Of a stretch of 64,000 bases of DNA, positions 56,996-64,000 are shown in pieces. The notes below the pieces were generated by a model that worked only from the letters and a program-made list of their open reading frames with translations, was not told where the DNA came from and did no database searches. Within the stretch, counting starts at the first letter, position 1; each line of letters starts with the position of its first letter. Location of the stretch: assembly GCA_019509985.1 (NCBI GenBank), contig JAEKLF010000060.1, positions 18,344-82,343 of the forward strand, read 5' to 3'. A program made the translations under genes and the position numbers. Source of the stretch: Burkholderiales bacterium. Its GTDB lineage: Bacteria > Pseudomonadota > Gammaproteobacteria > Burkholderiales > Burkholderiaceae_C.

Positions 56996-57023
56996 TCAAT
57001 GTCTCCTGTAGAGGAACCGGTCT

Positions 57024-58007
57024 TTAGCGCCGGTTGCGCAGTTGGTCGATCCAGACGGTGAAGAGGATGACCAGGCCAATGATGATTTGCTGGGTGAAGG
57101 ACGAGACGCCGTTCATGTTCAGCCCGTTGCGCAGGATGCCGATGACGAAGGCGCCGATGACCGTGCCGGACACGGTACCAACGCCGCCGAGCAGCGAAGT
57201 CCCGCCAATGACGGCCGCGGCGATCGCGTCGAGCTCGTACATCACCCCCTCGTTGGGTTGCGCGGTGACGAGCCGGGACATCAGCACGCAGCCTGTCAGT
57301 CCCGCCAGTGCGCCCGAGGCGATGTAGGCGAACATCGCGACGCGTCCGACGTTGATGCCTGACAGCCGCGCCGCCTCGCCGTTGGAGCCGACCGCGTGCA
57401 CGTGCCGACCCAGCGTCGTGCGGCGCAGCAGGATGCCGGCGACGATGGCCAGCAGCACCATCAGCAGCACCGGGTATGGAATGCCGGGAAAGACGACGGT
57501 GGGGAATCCCTGCTCGTCGATCTCTTCGATGCGCCACAGCGCGCCATTGCCGAGCACGCCGAAGGCCTCGCCCAGGCCCGAGATCGCCCGCGCATCGGTG
57601 AGCTGCAGCGCCACGCCACGCGCCACCAGCATCATGCCCAGCGTCGCGATGAAGGGAGGCAGTCGCAGCTGGGTCACGCAAAGGCCGTTGATGGCACCGC
57701 ACAGCGCGCCCACCACCACGCCCAACACCATGGCCGGTGCCACGGGCATGCCGCTTTTGACCAGCATGCCGGCGACGACGCCCGAGAGGGCCAGGACCGA
57801 GCCGACCGACAGGTCGATGCCGCCGGTCAGGATGACCAAGGTGGCACCGATGCCGAGGTAGACGATGGTGGTCACCTGCAGCGATACCGTCATCGCGTTG
57901 CCGACAGTGAAGAAGGCGCTGCTGGTCACGGAGAACACGAGCACCAGCAGGAGCAGGCCCGCCAACGCGGCGAACTTTTGAATCAGGTCTTTCTGGCGGT
58001 CGTTCAT
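57024..58007 (-). CDS. ABC transporter permease (RbsC/AraH type)
   Basis: A 327-residue membrane protein with about ten hydrophobic segments. It has the family signature GIGATLVILTGGIDLSVGSVLALSG near the N-terminus, GRHVHAVGSNGEAARLSGINV in the loop and AAAVIGGTSLLGGVGTVSGTVIGA in the second half. The length equals that of RbsC-type permeases, and it ends with DQLRNRR. The start overlaps the ATPase stop (ATGA). Confidence 0.93.
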   Translation of the reverse strand: MNDRQKDLIQKFAALAGLLLLVLVFSVTSSAFFTVGNAMTVSLQVTTIVYLGIGATLVILTGGIDLSVGSVLALSGVVAGMLVKSGMPVAPAMVLGVVVGALCGAINGLCVTQLRLPPFIATLGMMLVARGVALQLTDARAISGLGEAFGVLGNGALWRIEEIDEQGFPTVVFPGIPYPVLLMVLLAIVAGILLRRTTLGRHVHAVGSNGEAARLSGINVGRVAMFAYIASGALAGLTGCVLMSRLVTAQPNEGVMYELDAIAAAVIGGTSLLGGVGTVSGTVIGAFVIGILRNGLNMNGVSSFTQQIIIGLVILFTVWIDQLRNRR

Positions 58008-59467
58008 AGGATGGGTTCAAGAGCCGCCAGCGGTGGCTTGGAGGATTCGGTCAGGCCGACAGAGGCGTGGTGCATGACCTCCTGCTGAGTACAGCGGCGC
58101 GTCTCCAGCACGCTCGCCAGCTCGCCCTGGCGGAACACGGCCACGCGGTCGCTCATGCCGAGGACTTCGGGCAGGTCGGAGCTGATCAGCACGACGCCGA
58201 TGCCCTGAGCGGCGAGCTGGTCCATGAGCTCGTAGATCGCGTACTTTGCGCCGACGTCGATGCCGCGCGTCGGTTCGTCGAAGAGGATCACGCGCGCCTG
58301 CCGGAACAGCCATTTGGCGATGACGACCTTCTGCTGGTTGCCGCCGGACAGCAGGCGGGCGATCTGGTCCGGCGATGGCGTGCGGATGTCGAGCTGGCGG
58401 ATGAAACTTTCCGCGGTCTCTCGTTCACGCGTCGCGTCGATGAAGCCCAGGCCGTTGGCCAGCGCGCCGACGTTGGCCAGCGTGATGTTGTGGGCGACGC
58501 TCATCTTCACCGCGAGCCCATGGGCCTTGCGGTCTTCCGAGACATAGGCGATGCCGGCGGCGATGGCGTCTCGCGGCGAGCGAATGGTCAGCCGCTCGCC
58601 GGCGAGTTCGATCTCGCCGGCCTCGACTGGACCGAAGACGCCTTCGCGTCGCAGGCCGCGCACGCGCAGCAGTACCTCGGCGCTGGGCAGGCGCGTGGCC
58701 GGCGGGAACTGCTGGGTCAGCTCGCGGCCCACCATCAGGCCGACGATCTCGTTGATCGACGTTTCGCCCCAACTGCGGGTCGCGATGTAGTGGCCGTCGC
58801 GCAGGACCGTCACCCGATCGACGATGTGCTCGAGCTCGTCAAGCCGGTGGGAGATGTAGACGATCCCGACGCCGGCGCGCTTGAGGTCCTGCACGACTTG
58901 CAGCAGTCGTGCCGCATCGGCCTCGGCAAGCGAGGAGGTCGGCTCGTCCATGATCAGCAGCCGGGCCTGCATGGACAGTGCCTTGGCGATCTCGACGAGC
59001 TGCTGTTGGCCGATGGACAGCGTCGAGACCTCGGCATCCGGGTCGATGTCGACGCCCAGGCGCCGCAGGCAGTCGCGAGCACCGTCGTACTGCCGGGCCC
59101 GATCCACGAACCAGCCGCGCCGCGGCTCTCGGCCGAGCCAGATGTTCTCGGCCACCGTCAGATGCGGCACCAGGTTGAGTTCCTGGTGGATCATGACGAT
59201 TCCGAGCGCCTGCGCGTGACTCAGGCTCTCGATGCGCGTGGGCCGGTCATCGATGTGGATCTCGCCCTCGTCGGGGGTGTAGACGCCGCTGATGATCTTC
59301 ATCAGCGTCGACTTTCCGGCGCCGTTCTCTCCGCAGATCGCGTGCACCTCTCCACGGTGGACCTGCAAGGCCACACCCGCCAGAGCGACGACGTTGTCAA
59401 AGCGCTTGCAGACGCCGCGCATGCGCAGCAGCGGCACGCTAGGGGAGTCGGTCAACGGGGCGCTCAT
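58004..59467 (-). CDS. ABC transporter ATPase, double NBD (RbsA type)
   Basis: A 487-residue tandem ATPase. The first domain has Walker A GENGAGKS, signature LSIGQQQL and Walker B LLIMDEPTSSL. The second has a degenerate Walker A, LSGGNQQK and VILFDEPTRGIDVGAK. This is the RbsA/AraG/MglA pattern. The ATG at 59467 is chosen because it gives a proper N-terminus (PLLRMRGVCKRFDNVVAL); the longer frame from 59506 runs into the promoter. It is the first gene of the nine-gene operon and has the operator and promoter module directly before it. Confidence 0.93.
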   Translation of the reverse strand: MSAPLTDSPSVPLLRMRGVCKRFDNVVALAGVALQVHRGEVHAICGENGAGKSTLMKIISGVYTPDEGEIHIDDRPTRIESLSHAQALGIVMIHQELNLVPHLTVAENIWLGREPRRGWFVDRARQYDGARDCLRRLGVDIDPDAEVSTLSIGQQQLVEIAKALSMQARLLIMDEPTSSLAEADAARLLQVVQDLKRAGVGIVYISHRLDELEHIVDRVTVLRDGHYIATRSWGETSINEIVGLMVGRELTQQFPPATRLPSAEVLLRVRGLRREGVFGPVEAGEIELAGERLTIRSPRDAIAAGIAYVSEDRKAHGLAVKMSVAHNITLANVGALANGLGFIDATRERETAESFIRQLDIRTPSPDQIARLLSGGNQQKVVIAKWLFRQARVILFDEPTRGIDVGAKYAIYELMDQLAAQGIGVVLISSDLPEVLGMSDRVAVFRQGELASVLETRRCTQQEVMHHASVGLTESSKPPLAALEPIL

Positions 59468-59495
59468 GCAAGAAGTAAGAACGAACTGATGTTTT

Positions 59496-59546
59496 GGTAA
59501 TGCCACTTTGCCATAGATTATATTTGGTCTGACCAGTGGATACCCA
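59496..59546 (-). promoter_or_regulatory. promoter and conserved module (copy 2) of the L-sugar catabolic operon
   Basis: On the transcribed strand: GGGTATC, then the operator, then TATAAT as a perfect -10 hexamer (59517-59522) touching the operator, then TGGCAAAGTGGCA near the expected transcript start. Copy 1 lies at 48955-49005 before the GH95 operon. The -35 region is poor, which suggests that the operator overlaps it. Confidence 0.7.
59524..59536 (-). promoter_or_regulatory. operator copy TTGGTCTGACCAG
   Basis: Twelve of 13 bases match the consensus. It directly abuts the -10 hexamer on the upstream side, a position suited to repression by blocking polymerase. Confidence 0.75.
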
Positions 59547-59667
59547 GGGCGTGGATTCGCTCCCTAAGCCGCCGGTTCCATGCCACTCAGTGGTAGCGCG
59601 ATTCAACAACGCTTCCCGCATGCCGTCGACCCGTATGCGCGATAGCACTGGCCTGCGGCAGCGGCTG
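59547..59667. other. spacer between the catabolic-operon promoter and the GguB 3' region
   Basis: Together with the doubtful tail of the GguB frame (59668-59852) this makes ~300 bases without clear coding content. No terminator hairpin for the ChvE-GguAB operon is seen. Confidence 0.35.
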
Positions 59668-61062
59668 TTAGGCCTTGCCGGGGCAATGCGCGGCCGAGCT
59701 GCTGGTTTTGATCTTGAGCGCTTCGCGCACGCTGGCACGGGATCGGACGCATCCCGAGCCGCAGGGTAAACAGGTCGCCGCCCCGGAGCCTTGAGCAGGC
59801 CGCCGGAGGGCGTTTGCTCCGCCATCCTCGGGCAGCAGCATTGATTGAATGGTCAGCGGGTCAACGCGGCTGACGCATGCCCCGCCGGGAACGGGCGCAC
59901 CGCGCCATCGACCGCGAGGATCCGGAGCCAGAGCTCCGCGTTGTCGCAATCCCTTGATGACCTGCTGCCATTCGATGCCGATGCCCAGGATCGACATGCC
60001 GTTGTTCATCACGCCCATCACGAACGCACCAATGATGGCGCCCATGACCTTGCCGACGCCGCCGGATGCCGAGGCGCCACCAATGAAGCAGGCGGCGATG
60101 ACATCCAGCTCGAACCCAAGCCCCGCCTTCGGCGTGGCCGTGTTGAGGCGCGCCGCGAAGACCAGGCCCGCCAATGCCGCCAGCACGCCCATGTTGACGA
60201 AGCACAGCAGCGTCACCCTCTCCGTCGGAATGCCCGACAGGCGCGCGGCCCGTTCGTTGCCGCCGACGGCGTACACGCGGCGCCCGAGCGTTGTGCGTTG
60301 CGTGATGAAACCGTACAGGGCGACCAGGGCCGTCATCAGCAGCAGCACGGTGGGCAGGCCCTTGTATGAGGCCATCAGCCACACCAGGCCGGCCAGCGCG
60401 CCCGACTGAGCAAGCAGGCGCAGGCTGAAGAGCACCCAGGGTTCGGGAGCGGCGCCAACGGCGGCCGCGCGGCGCCGCGCCGCAAACTCCTTCACCGCGA
60501 TCGCCAGTACGAGGCAGAGCCCGATGGCCAGCGAGGTCGGGTGCCCGTCTGCCGCGGTGACCAGCTCGGGCAGGAAGCCGCTGCTGAGGATCTGAAAGCT
60601 TTCGGGAAAGGGGCCGACGGACTGCCCGCCGAGCAGGGCGAGCGCCAGGCCCTTGAAGACCAGCATGCCGGCCAGCGTCACGATGAAGGAGGGAATCTTC
60701 AGATAGGCCACGAACCAGCCCTGCAGGCCGCCGATGATGGCGCCCGCCACGAGGCACACGGCCAGCGAGGGCAGCACGGGCCACTCCATCTCGACCATCA
60801 GCACAGCCGCCAAAGCGCCGACGAAGCCGCAGACCGAACCGACGGAAAGGTCGATATGGCCGGCCACGATGACGAGCAGCATGCCGAGCGCCATCACGAC
60901 GATGTAGCTGTTTTGCAGAAACAGATTGGTGAGGTTCAGCGGCTGCAGCAGGGTGCCGCTGGTGACAGCCTGGAAGAAGCCCATGATGCAGACGAGCGTC
61001 AGCAGCATGCCGTAATCGCGCAGATGCGCCGACAGGAAGGCGCGCAAGGAAGAGGGAAGCAT
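59668..61062 (-). pseudogene. gguB: sugar ABC permease GguB (XylH type) with disrupted 3' end
   Basis: The first ~370 residues are a full XylH/GguB permease: LGMLLVIVAGHIDLSVGSVCGFVGA, GRRVYAVGGNERAARLSGI, FELDVIAACFIGGASASGGVGKVMGAIIGAFVMG and IEWQQVIKGL. After KGL (near 59947) the expected last helix (LVLLxAVxFD) is replaced by an unrelated Arg/Gly/Pro-rich stretch that runs on to 59668. In the +1 frame the same DNA reads like a different protein's end (LWLRILAVDGAVRPFPAGHA, stop at 59853). So the gene seems to have lost its last ~18 codons through a deletion joining it to another coding end. The start is ATG at 61062, or TTG at 61077, which overlaps the GguA stop. Confidence 0.7.
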
Positions 61063-61073
61063 GGGAGGTCGTT

Positions 61074-62621
61074 TCAATGGGTGCCCAACAGGGCGTGCAT
61101 GACGGTTTCCTGCGTGGTGCCGGCGGCCGGCATCTCGCCGACGAGCGCGCCCTCGTTCATGAGGTACAGGCGGTCGCACATGCCGAGCAGTTCCGGCAGT
61201 TCGGAGGAGATCATCAGAATCCCTCGGCCTTCGGCCGCCAGGCTCGCGATCAGGCTGTAGATCTCGAACTTCGCGCCGACATCGATGCCGCGCGTCGGCT
61301 CGTCCAGGATGAGCAGTTCAGGCTCCGTGAAGAGCCATTTGGCCAGCACAACCTTCTGCTGGTTGCCGCCCGAAAGGTCTCCAACCGGTTGGTGGACGCC
61401 CGTGCAGCGCGTGCCCAGGCGACGGCGGAAGTCGTTGGCCACCTCGTCCTCCTGCACTTCGTCGATGATGCCGTGGCGGGAGATGCCATCCAGGCGGCAC
61501 AGGCTGGTGTTGCGGGCGATGCTGTCGTGCAAGACGAGGCCGAGGGCCTTGCGGTCTTCCGTCACGTAGGCGAGGCCGGACTTCACCGCCCGGCGCACGG
61601 TCGAGACGTCGACCTGGCTTCCATCCATCCATGCCGAGCCGCGGATGCGGCGTCCCCAGGACCGGCCGAAGACGCTCATCGCAAGTTCCGTGCGGCCGGC
61701 GCCCATCAGCCCGGCGACACCGACGATCTCGCCCCGGCGCACGTTCAGGTTGATGCCCTTGATGGCCTCGCGCCCGACATGCAGCGGATGCTCGACCCAC
61801 CAGTCGCGCAGCTCGAAGAGGACGTCGCCGGGCGTGGACTTGCGCCGCGGATAACGGTCCTTCATCTCGCGCCCGACCATGGCGCGGATGATTTCCGCCT
61901 CGGCCGGCGGGGCATCGCGGCAGTCCATGGTCGCGATGCTCGATCCGTCGCGAAGCACCGTGATGGCGTCGGCCACTTCGGCGATCTCATTGAGCTTGTG
62001 CGAAATCAGCACGCAGGCGACTCCGCTGGCGCGCAGCCGTTTGAGCAGGCCGAGCAGCGCCCTGCTGTCGTCCTCGTTGAGGCTGGCCGTCGGTTCGTCC
62101 AGGATCAGCAGCTTGACGTCCTTGGCCAGTGCCTTGGCGATCTCCACGAGTTGCTGCTTGCCCACGCCGATGTCGTCCACCAGCGTCTGCGGCGATTCAT
62201 CGAGCCCCACCTGGGCCAGCAGCTCGACCGCCCGTTCGTGTGTCCGGGTCCAGTCGATGATGCCGCCGCGTGCCTGTTCGTGGCCCAGGAAGAGGTTCTC
62301 GGCAATCGACAGCTGGGGGATGAGGGCCAGCTCCTGGTGAATGATGGCGATGCCCAGGCTTTCGCTCTGGCGGATGCCTTCAAAGCGGCGCAGCTCGCCA
62401 TCAAACCAGATCTCGCCCTCGTATTCCGGGTGGGGATAGACGCCCGACAACACCTTCATCAGGGTCGACTTGCCGGCGCCGTTTTCACCGATGACGGCGT
62501 GGATTTCCTCTTTCTGCACGATGAGGTCGACATGGCGCAGGGCGGCCACGCCGTGGAAGTGCTTGCTGATCGCGCGCATCTCGAGCAATGCGTCGGACCG
62601 ATTTGTCGGCATCTGGCTCAT
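61074..62621 (-). CDS. gguA: sugar ABC ATPase GguA (XylG type)
   Basis: A 515-residue tandem ATPase with Walker A GENGAGKS, IGVGKQQLVEIAKAL, LLILDEPTASL in the first half and LSGGNQQKVVLAKWL, LLILDEPTRGIDVGAK in the second. MKVLSGVYPHPEYEGEIWFDG is the GguA/XylG-type variant. It pairs with ChvE and GguB for uptake of several aldoses (galactose, arabinose, xylose, fucose and others). It starts 5 bases after the ChvE stop. Confidence 0.93.
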   Translation of the reverse strand: MSQMPTNRSDALLEMRAISKHFHGVAALRHVDLIVQKEEIHAVIGENGAGKSTLMKVLSGVYPHPEYEGEIWFDGELRRFEGIRQSESLGIAIIHQELALIPQLSIAENLFLGHEQARGGIIDWTRTHERAVELLAQVGLDESPQTLVDDIGVGKQQLVEIAKALAKDVKLLILDEPTASLNEDDSRALLGLLKRLRASGVACVLISHKLNEIAEVADAITVLRDGSSIATMDCRDAPPAEAEIIRAMVGREMKDRYPRRKSTPGDVLFELRDWWVEHPLHVGREAIKGINLNVRRGEIVGVAGLMGAGRTELAMSVFGRSWGRRIRGSAWMDGSQVDVSTVRRAVKSGLAYVTEDRKALGLVLHDSIARNTSLCRLDGISRHGIIDEVQEDEVANDFRRRLGTRCTGVHQPVGDLSGGNQQKVVLAKWLFTEPELLILDEPTRGIDVGAKFEIYSLIASLAAEGRGILMISSELPELLGMCDRLYLMNEGALVGEMPAAGTTQETVMHALLGTH

Positions 62622-62626
62622 CCTTG

Positions 62627-63688
62627 TCAGCGCAGCTGGCTTTCCTTGTAGTAGCCGCTGTCGACCAGCACGGACTTCCAGTTCGTGTTGTCGACGGCGA
62701 CGGGCTTCAGAAGATAGGAGGGCACGACCTTGACGCCGTTGTTGTAGGTCTTGGTGTCGTTGACCGTCGGTGCGCGGCCGCTGAGGGCGGCGTCGACGAG
62801 GTCCGCGGTGACCTTGGCCAGTTGGCGCGTGTCCTTGAACACGGTGGAAGCCTGATCGTTCCTCAGGATCGCCTTGACCGAGGGCAGGTCCGCATCCTGT
62901 CCGGTGATGACCGGCATGGGCTGGCCCGCAGTGCCGTAGCCAACACCCTTCAGCGACGAAATGATGCCGATGGACAGTATGTCCGCGGGCGACAGGACGG
63001 CGTGCAGCTTGTCCTTGCCGTAGTAGGCAGACATCAGGTTGTCCATGCGGGCCTGGGCGGTGGCGCCATCCCAGCGCAGGATGCCCACCTTCATCGCGCC
63101 GAGCTGCTTGCTCCGGATGACGAGCTTGCCGCTGTCGAGATAGGGCTTCAGGACGCTCATTGCGCCGTCGTAGAAAAAGCCCGAGTTGTTGTCATCCGGC
63201 GAGCCGGCGAAGACCTCGAGGTTGAAGGGCCCCTTGCCCTGCTTGAGGCCGAGCCTGTCGACGATGGACTGGCCCTGCAGCACGCCGACCTGGAAGTTGT
63301 CGAAGGTCGCGTAGTAGTCGACGTTCTTGGTGCCGCGGATCAGGCGGTCATAGGCGACGATCTTGACGCCCTTCTCGGCCGCCTTCTGCAGCACGCCGGA
63401 CAGCGTGGATCCGTCGATGGAGGCGATGACCAGGGCCTTGACGCCCTTGGTCACCATGTTCTCGATCTGCGCCAGCTGGTTGGGGATCTCGTCGTCGGCG
63501 TACTGCAGGTCGACCTGATAGCCCAGCGCCTTGAAGGCCTTGACCATGTTGTCGCCATCGGCGATCCACCGCTGCGAGCTCTTGGTGGGCATGGCGATGC
63601 CAACTGTCCCCTTGCTCTGTGCCCAGAGGGCCGATGCGGGGGCGAGGGTCAGCGCCAGGCTGAGTCCGAGGAATGTCGTACGACGCAT
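62627..63688 (-). CDS. chvE: multiple-sugar-binding periplasmic protein ChvE
   Basis: A 353-residue protein with a signal peptide ([19 protein letters not shown]). It follows Agrobacterium ChvE nearly throughout: [79 protein letters not shown]-like GSPDDNNSG, and [21 protein letters not shown]. ChvE binds aldoses and sugar acids for import through GguAB and, in Agrobacterium, also signals through VirA. No VirA is seen here. The ATG has GGAG upstream. No TTGGTCTGACCAA-type site stands before it, so control differs from the neighbouring operon. Confidence 0.94.
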   Translation of the reverse strand: MRRTTFLGLSLALTLAPASALWAQSKGTVGIAMPTKSSQRWIADGDNMVKAFKALGYQVDLQYADDEIPNQLAQIENMVTKGVKALVIASIDGSTLSGVLQKAAEKGVKIVAYDRLIRGTKNVDYYATFDNFQVGVLQGQSIVDRLGLKQGKGPFNLEVFAGSPDDNNSGFFYDGAMSVLKPYLDSGKLVIRSKQLGAMKVGILRWDGATAQARMDNLMSAYYGKDKLHAVLSPADILSIGIISSLKGVGYGTAGQPMPVITGQDADLPSVKAILRNDQASTVFKDTRQLAKVTADLVDAALSGRAPTVNDTKTYNNGVKVVPSYLLKPVAVDNTNWKSVLVDSGYYKESQLR

Positions 63689-63797
63689 GATGTCTCCGTC
63701 TGTGGTTGTTTGCGGGTTGTACCGTCGAAGGCCCGTGAGCCGCGGGGTCGACTGAAAGTCGTGAGAGTATTTTGTGCGGTCTCGCGGCCCGGCATGC

Positions 63798-64000
63798 TCA
63801 CACCAGCCCTCGCGTTGCCTCAAGCTGCTGGCGTATTTCGCCCATGCGCTTTTCGGTCAACTCAAAGCGCAGCAGCGACACGAGTGCGAGCACCAGGCCG
63901 ATGACGGGGATGGTGGACAGCAGGATGCGCATCATGAAGATGGCATGCGGCGTCTGCAGCGTCTCCAGCTTGGCATCAAAGCCGGTGAACTGCAGGATCC
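63798..64000 (-). CDS. GPH-family (MelB-type) sugar:cation symporter, C-terminal end (partial)
   Basis: The last ~67 residues of a membrane protein: [30 protein letters not shown], one hydrophobic helix ([16 protein letters not shown]) and [14 protein letters not shown], then the stop TGA at 63798. The helix followed by LTEKRxxEI is the usual end of glycoside-pentoside-hexuronide symporters. It would be a third sugar importer next to the two ABC systems. The gene runs out of the window. Confidence 0.75.
   Translation of the reverse strand, partial: ILQFTGFDAKLETLQTPHAIFMMRILLSTIPVIGLVLALVSLLRFELTEKRMGEIRQQLEATRGLV

Noticed and set aside
59500..59513. TGGCA repeat as a sigma-54 promoter (-24/-12)
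   Set aside because: The GG and GC pairs are not ten bases apart, and a good sigma-70 TATAAT lies just upstream.

Overview
The window is GC-rich with dense, often ATGA-coupled genes. Gene content (PaaI thioesterase, YfiR/CHASE8 signalling, ChvE-GguAB importer, non-phosphorylating sugar-acid genes) points to a betaproteobacterium of the Burkholderiales, most like the Roseateles/Mitsuaria/Pelomonas group. That placement is inferred from gene content and protein style, not from a marker gene. I see no rRNA, tRNA, CRISPR array or intact insertion sequence.

Layout. (1) 1-4.8 kb: end of an acyl-CoA dehydrogenase gene, an SDR, a thioesterase, an RpiB-family isomerase and a damaged SNF2 helicase. 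(2) 4.9-17 kb: signalling block. A minus-strand unit encodes a disrupted TonB receptor, YfiR, a CHASE8 hybrid histidine kinase and a REC-GAF-GGDEF-EAL protein. A plus-strand unit encodes a degenerate HD-GYP response regulator, a second response regulator and a PAS histidine kinase. (3) 17.4-31.9 kb: polysaccharide block on the plus strand: a beta-helix/PDZ protein (GH141-like), a beta-propeller-GGDEF sensor, then GH42, GH31 (with PA14), GH2, a GH31 remnant and a ThuA-like protein. (4) 32-40 kb: stress and envelope genes (hemerythrin, PAS-GAF hybrid kinase, Tat-type SDR, DUF421 protein, GAF-PAS sensor, lipoprotein). (5) 40.1-48.8 kb: second glycan block on the minus strand: CE1-type esterase, membrane protein, GH5, GH43, GH95, an ExoP-domain/SGNH hydrolase and two small deletion remnants, one clearly from a GH35 beta-galactosidase. 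(6) 49.4-59.5 kb: a GntR/FadR-type regulator facing a nine-gene minus-strand operon: ABC importer, aldose dehydrogenase, lactonase, LgoD-type L-galactonate dehydrogenase, UxaB (frameshifted), mutarotase and UxaA. (7) 59.7-64 kb: a second ABC importer (ChvE-GguA-GguB, GguB with a broken 3' end) and the end of a GPH symporter gene.

How it fits together. The hydrolases match what is needed to take apart a fucosylated or L-galactosylated xyloglucan: endo-glucanase, alpha-xylosidase, beta-galactosidases, alpha-L-fucosidase/galactosidase, arabinofuranosidase-type GH43 and esterases. The operon at 50-59 kb would import the released L-sugar and convert it as L-galactose -> L-galactonolactone -> L-galactonate -> D-tagaturonate -> D-altronate -> 2-keto-3-deoxy-D-gluconate. 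A 13-bp operator close to TTGGTCTGACCAA lies before the GH42 operon, the GH95-type operon, the esterase unit, the regulator itself and the catabolic operon, so the parts appear to form one regulon.

A second theme is damage: at least eight places look like internal deletions or frameshifts (SNF2, TonB receptor, a GH31 remnant, an orphan C-terminus, two mini-genes, UxaB, GguB). Whether this is real decay or assembly error cannot be told from the sequence alone.
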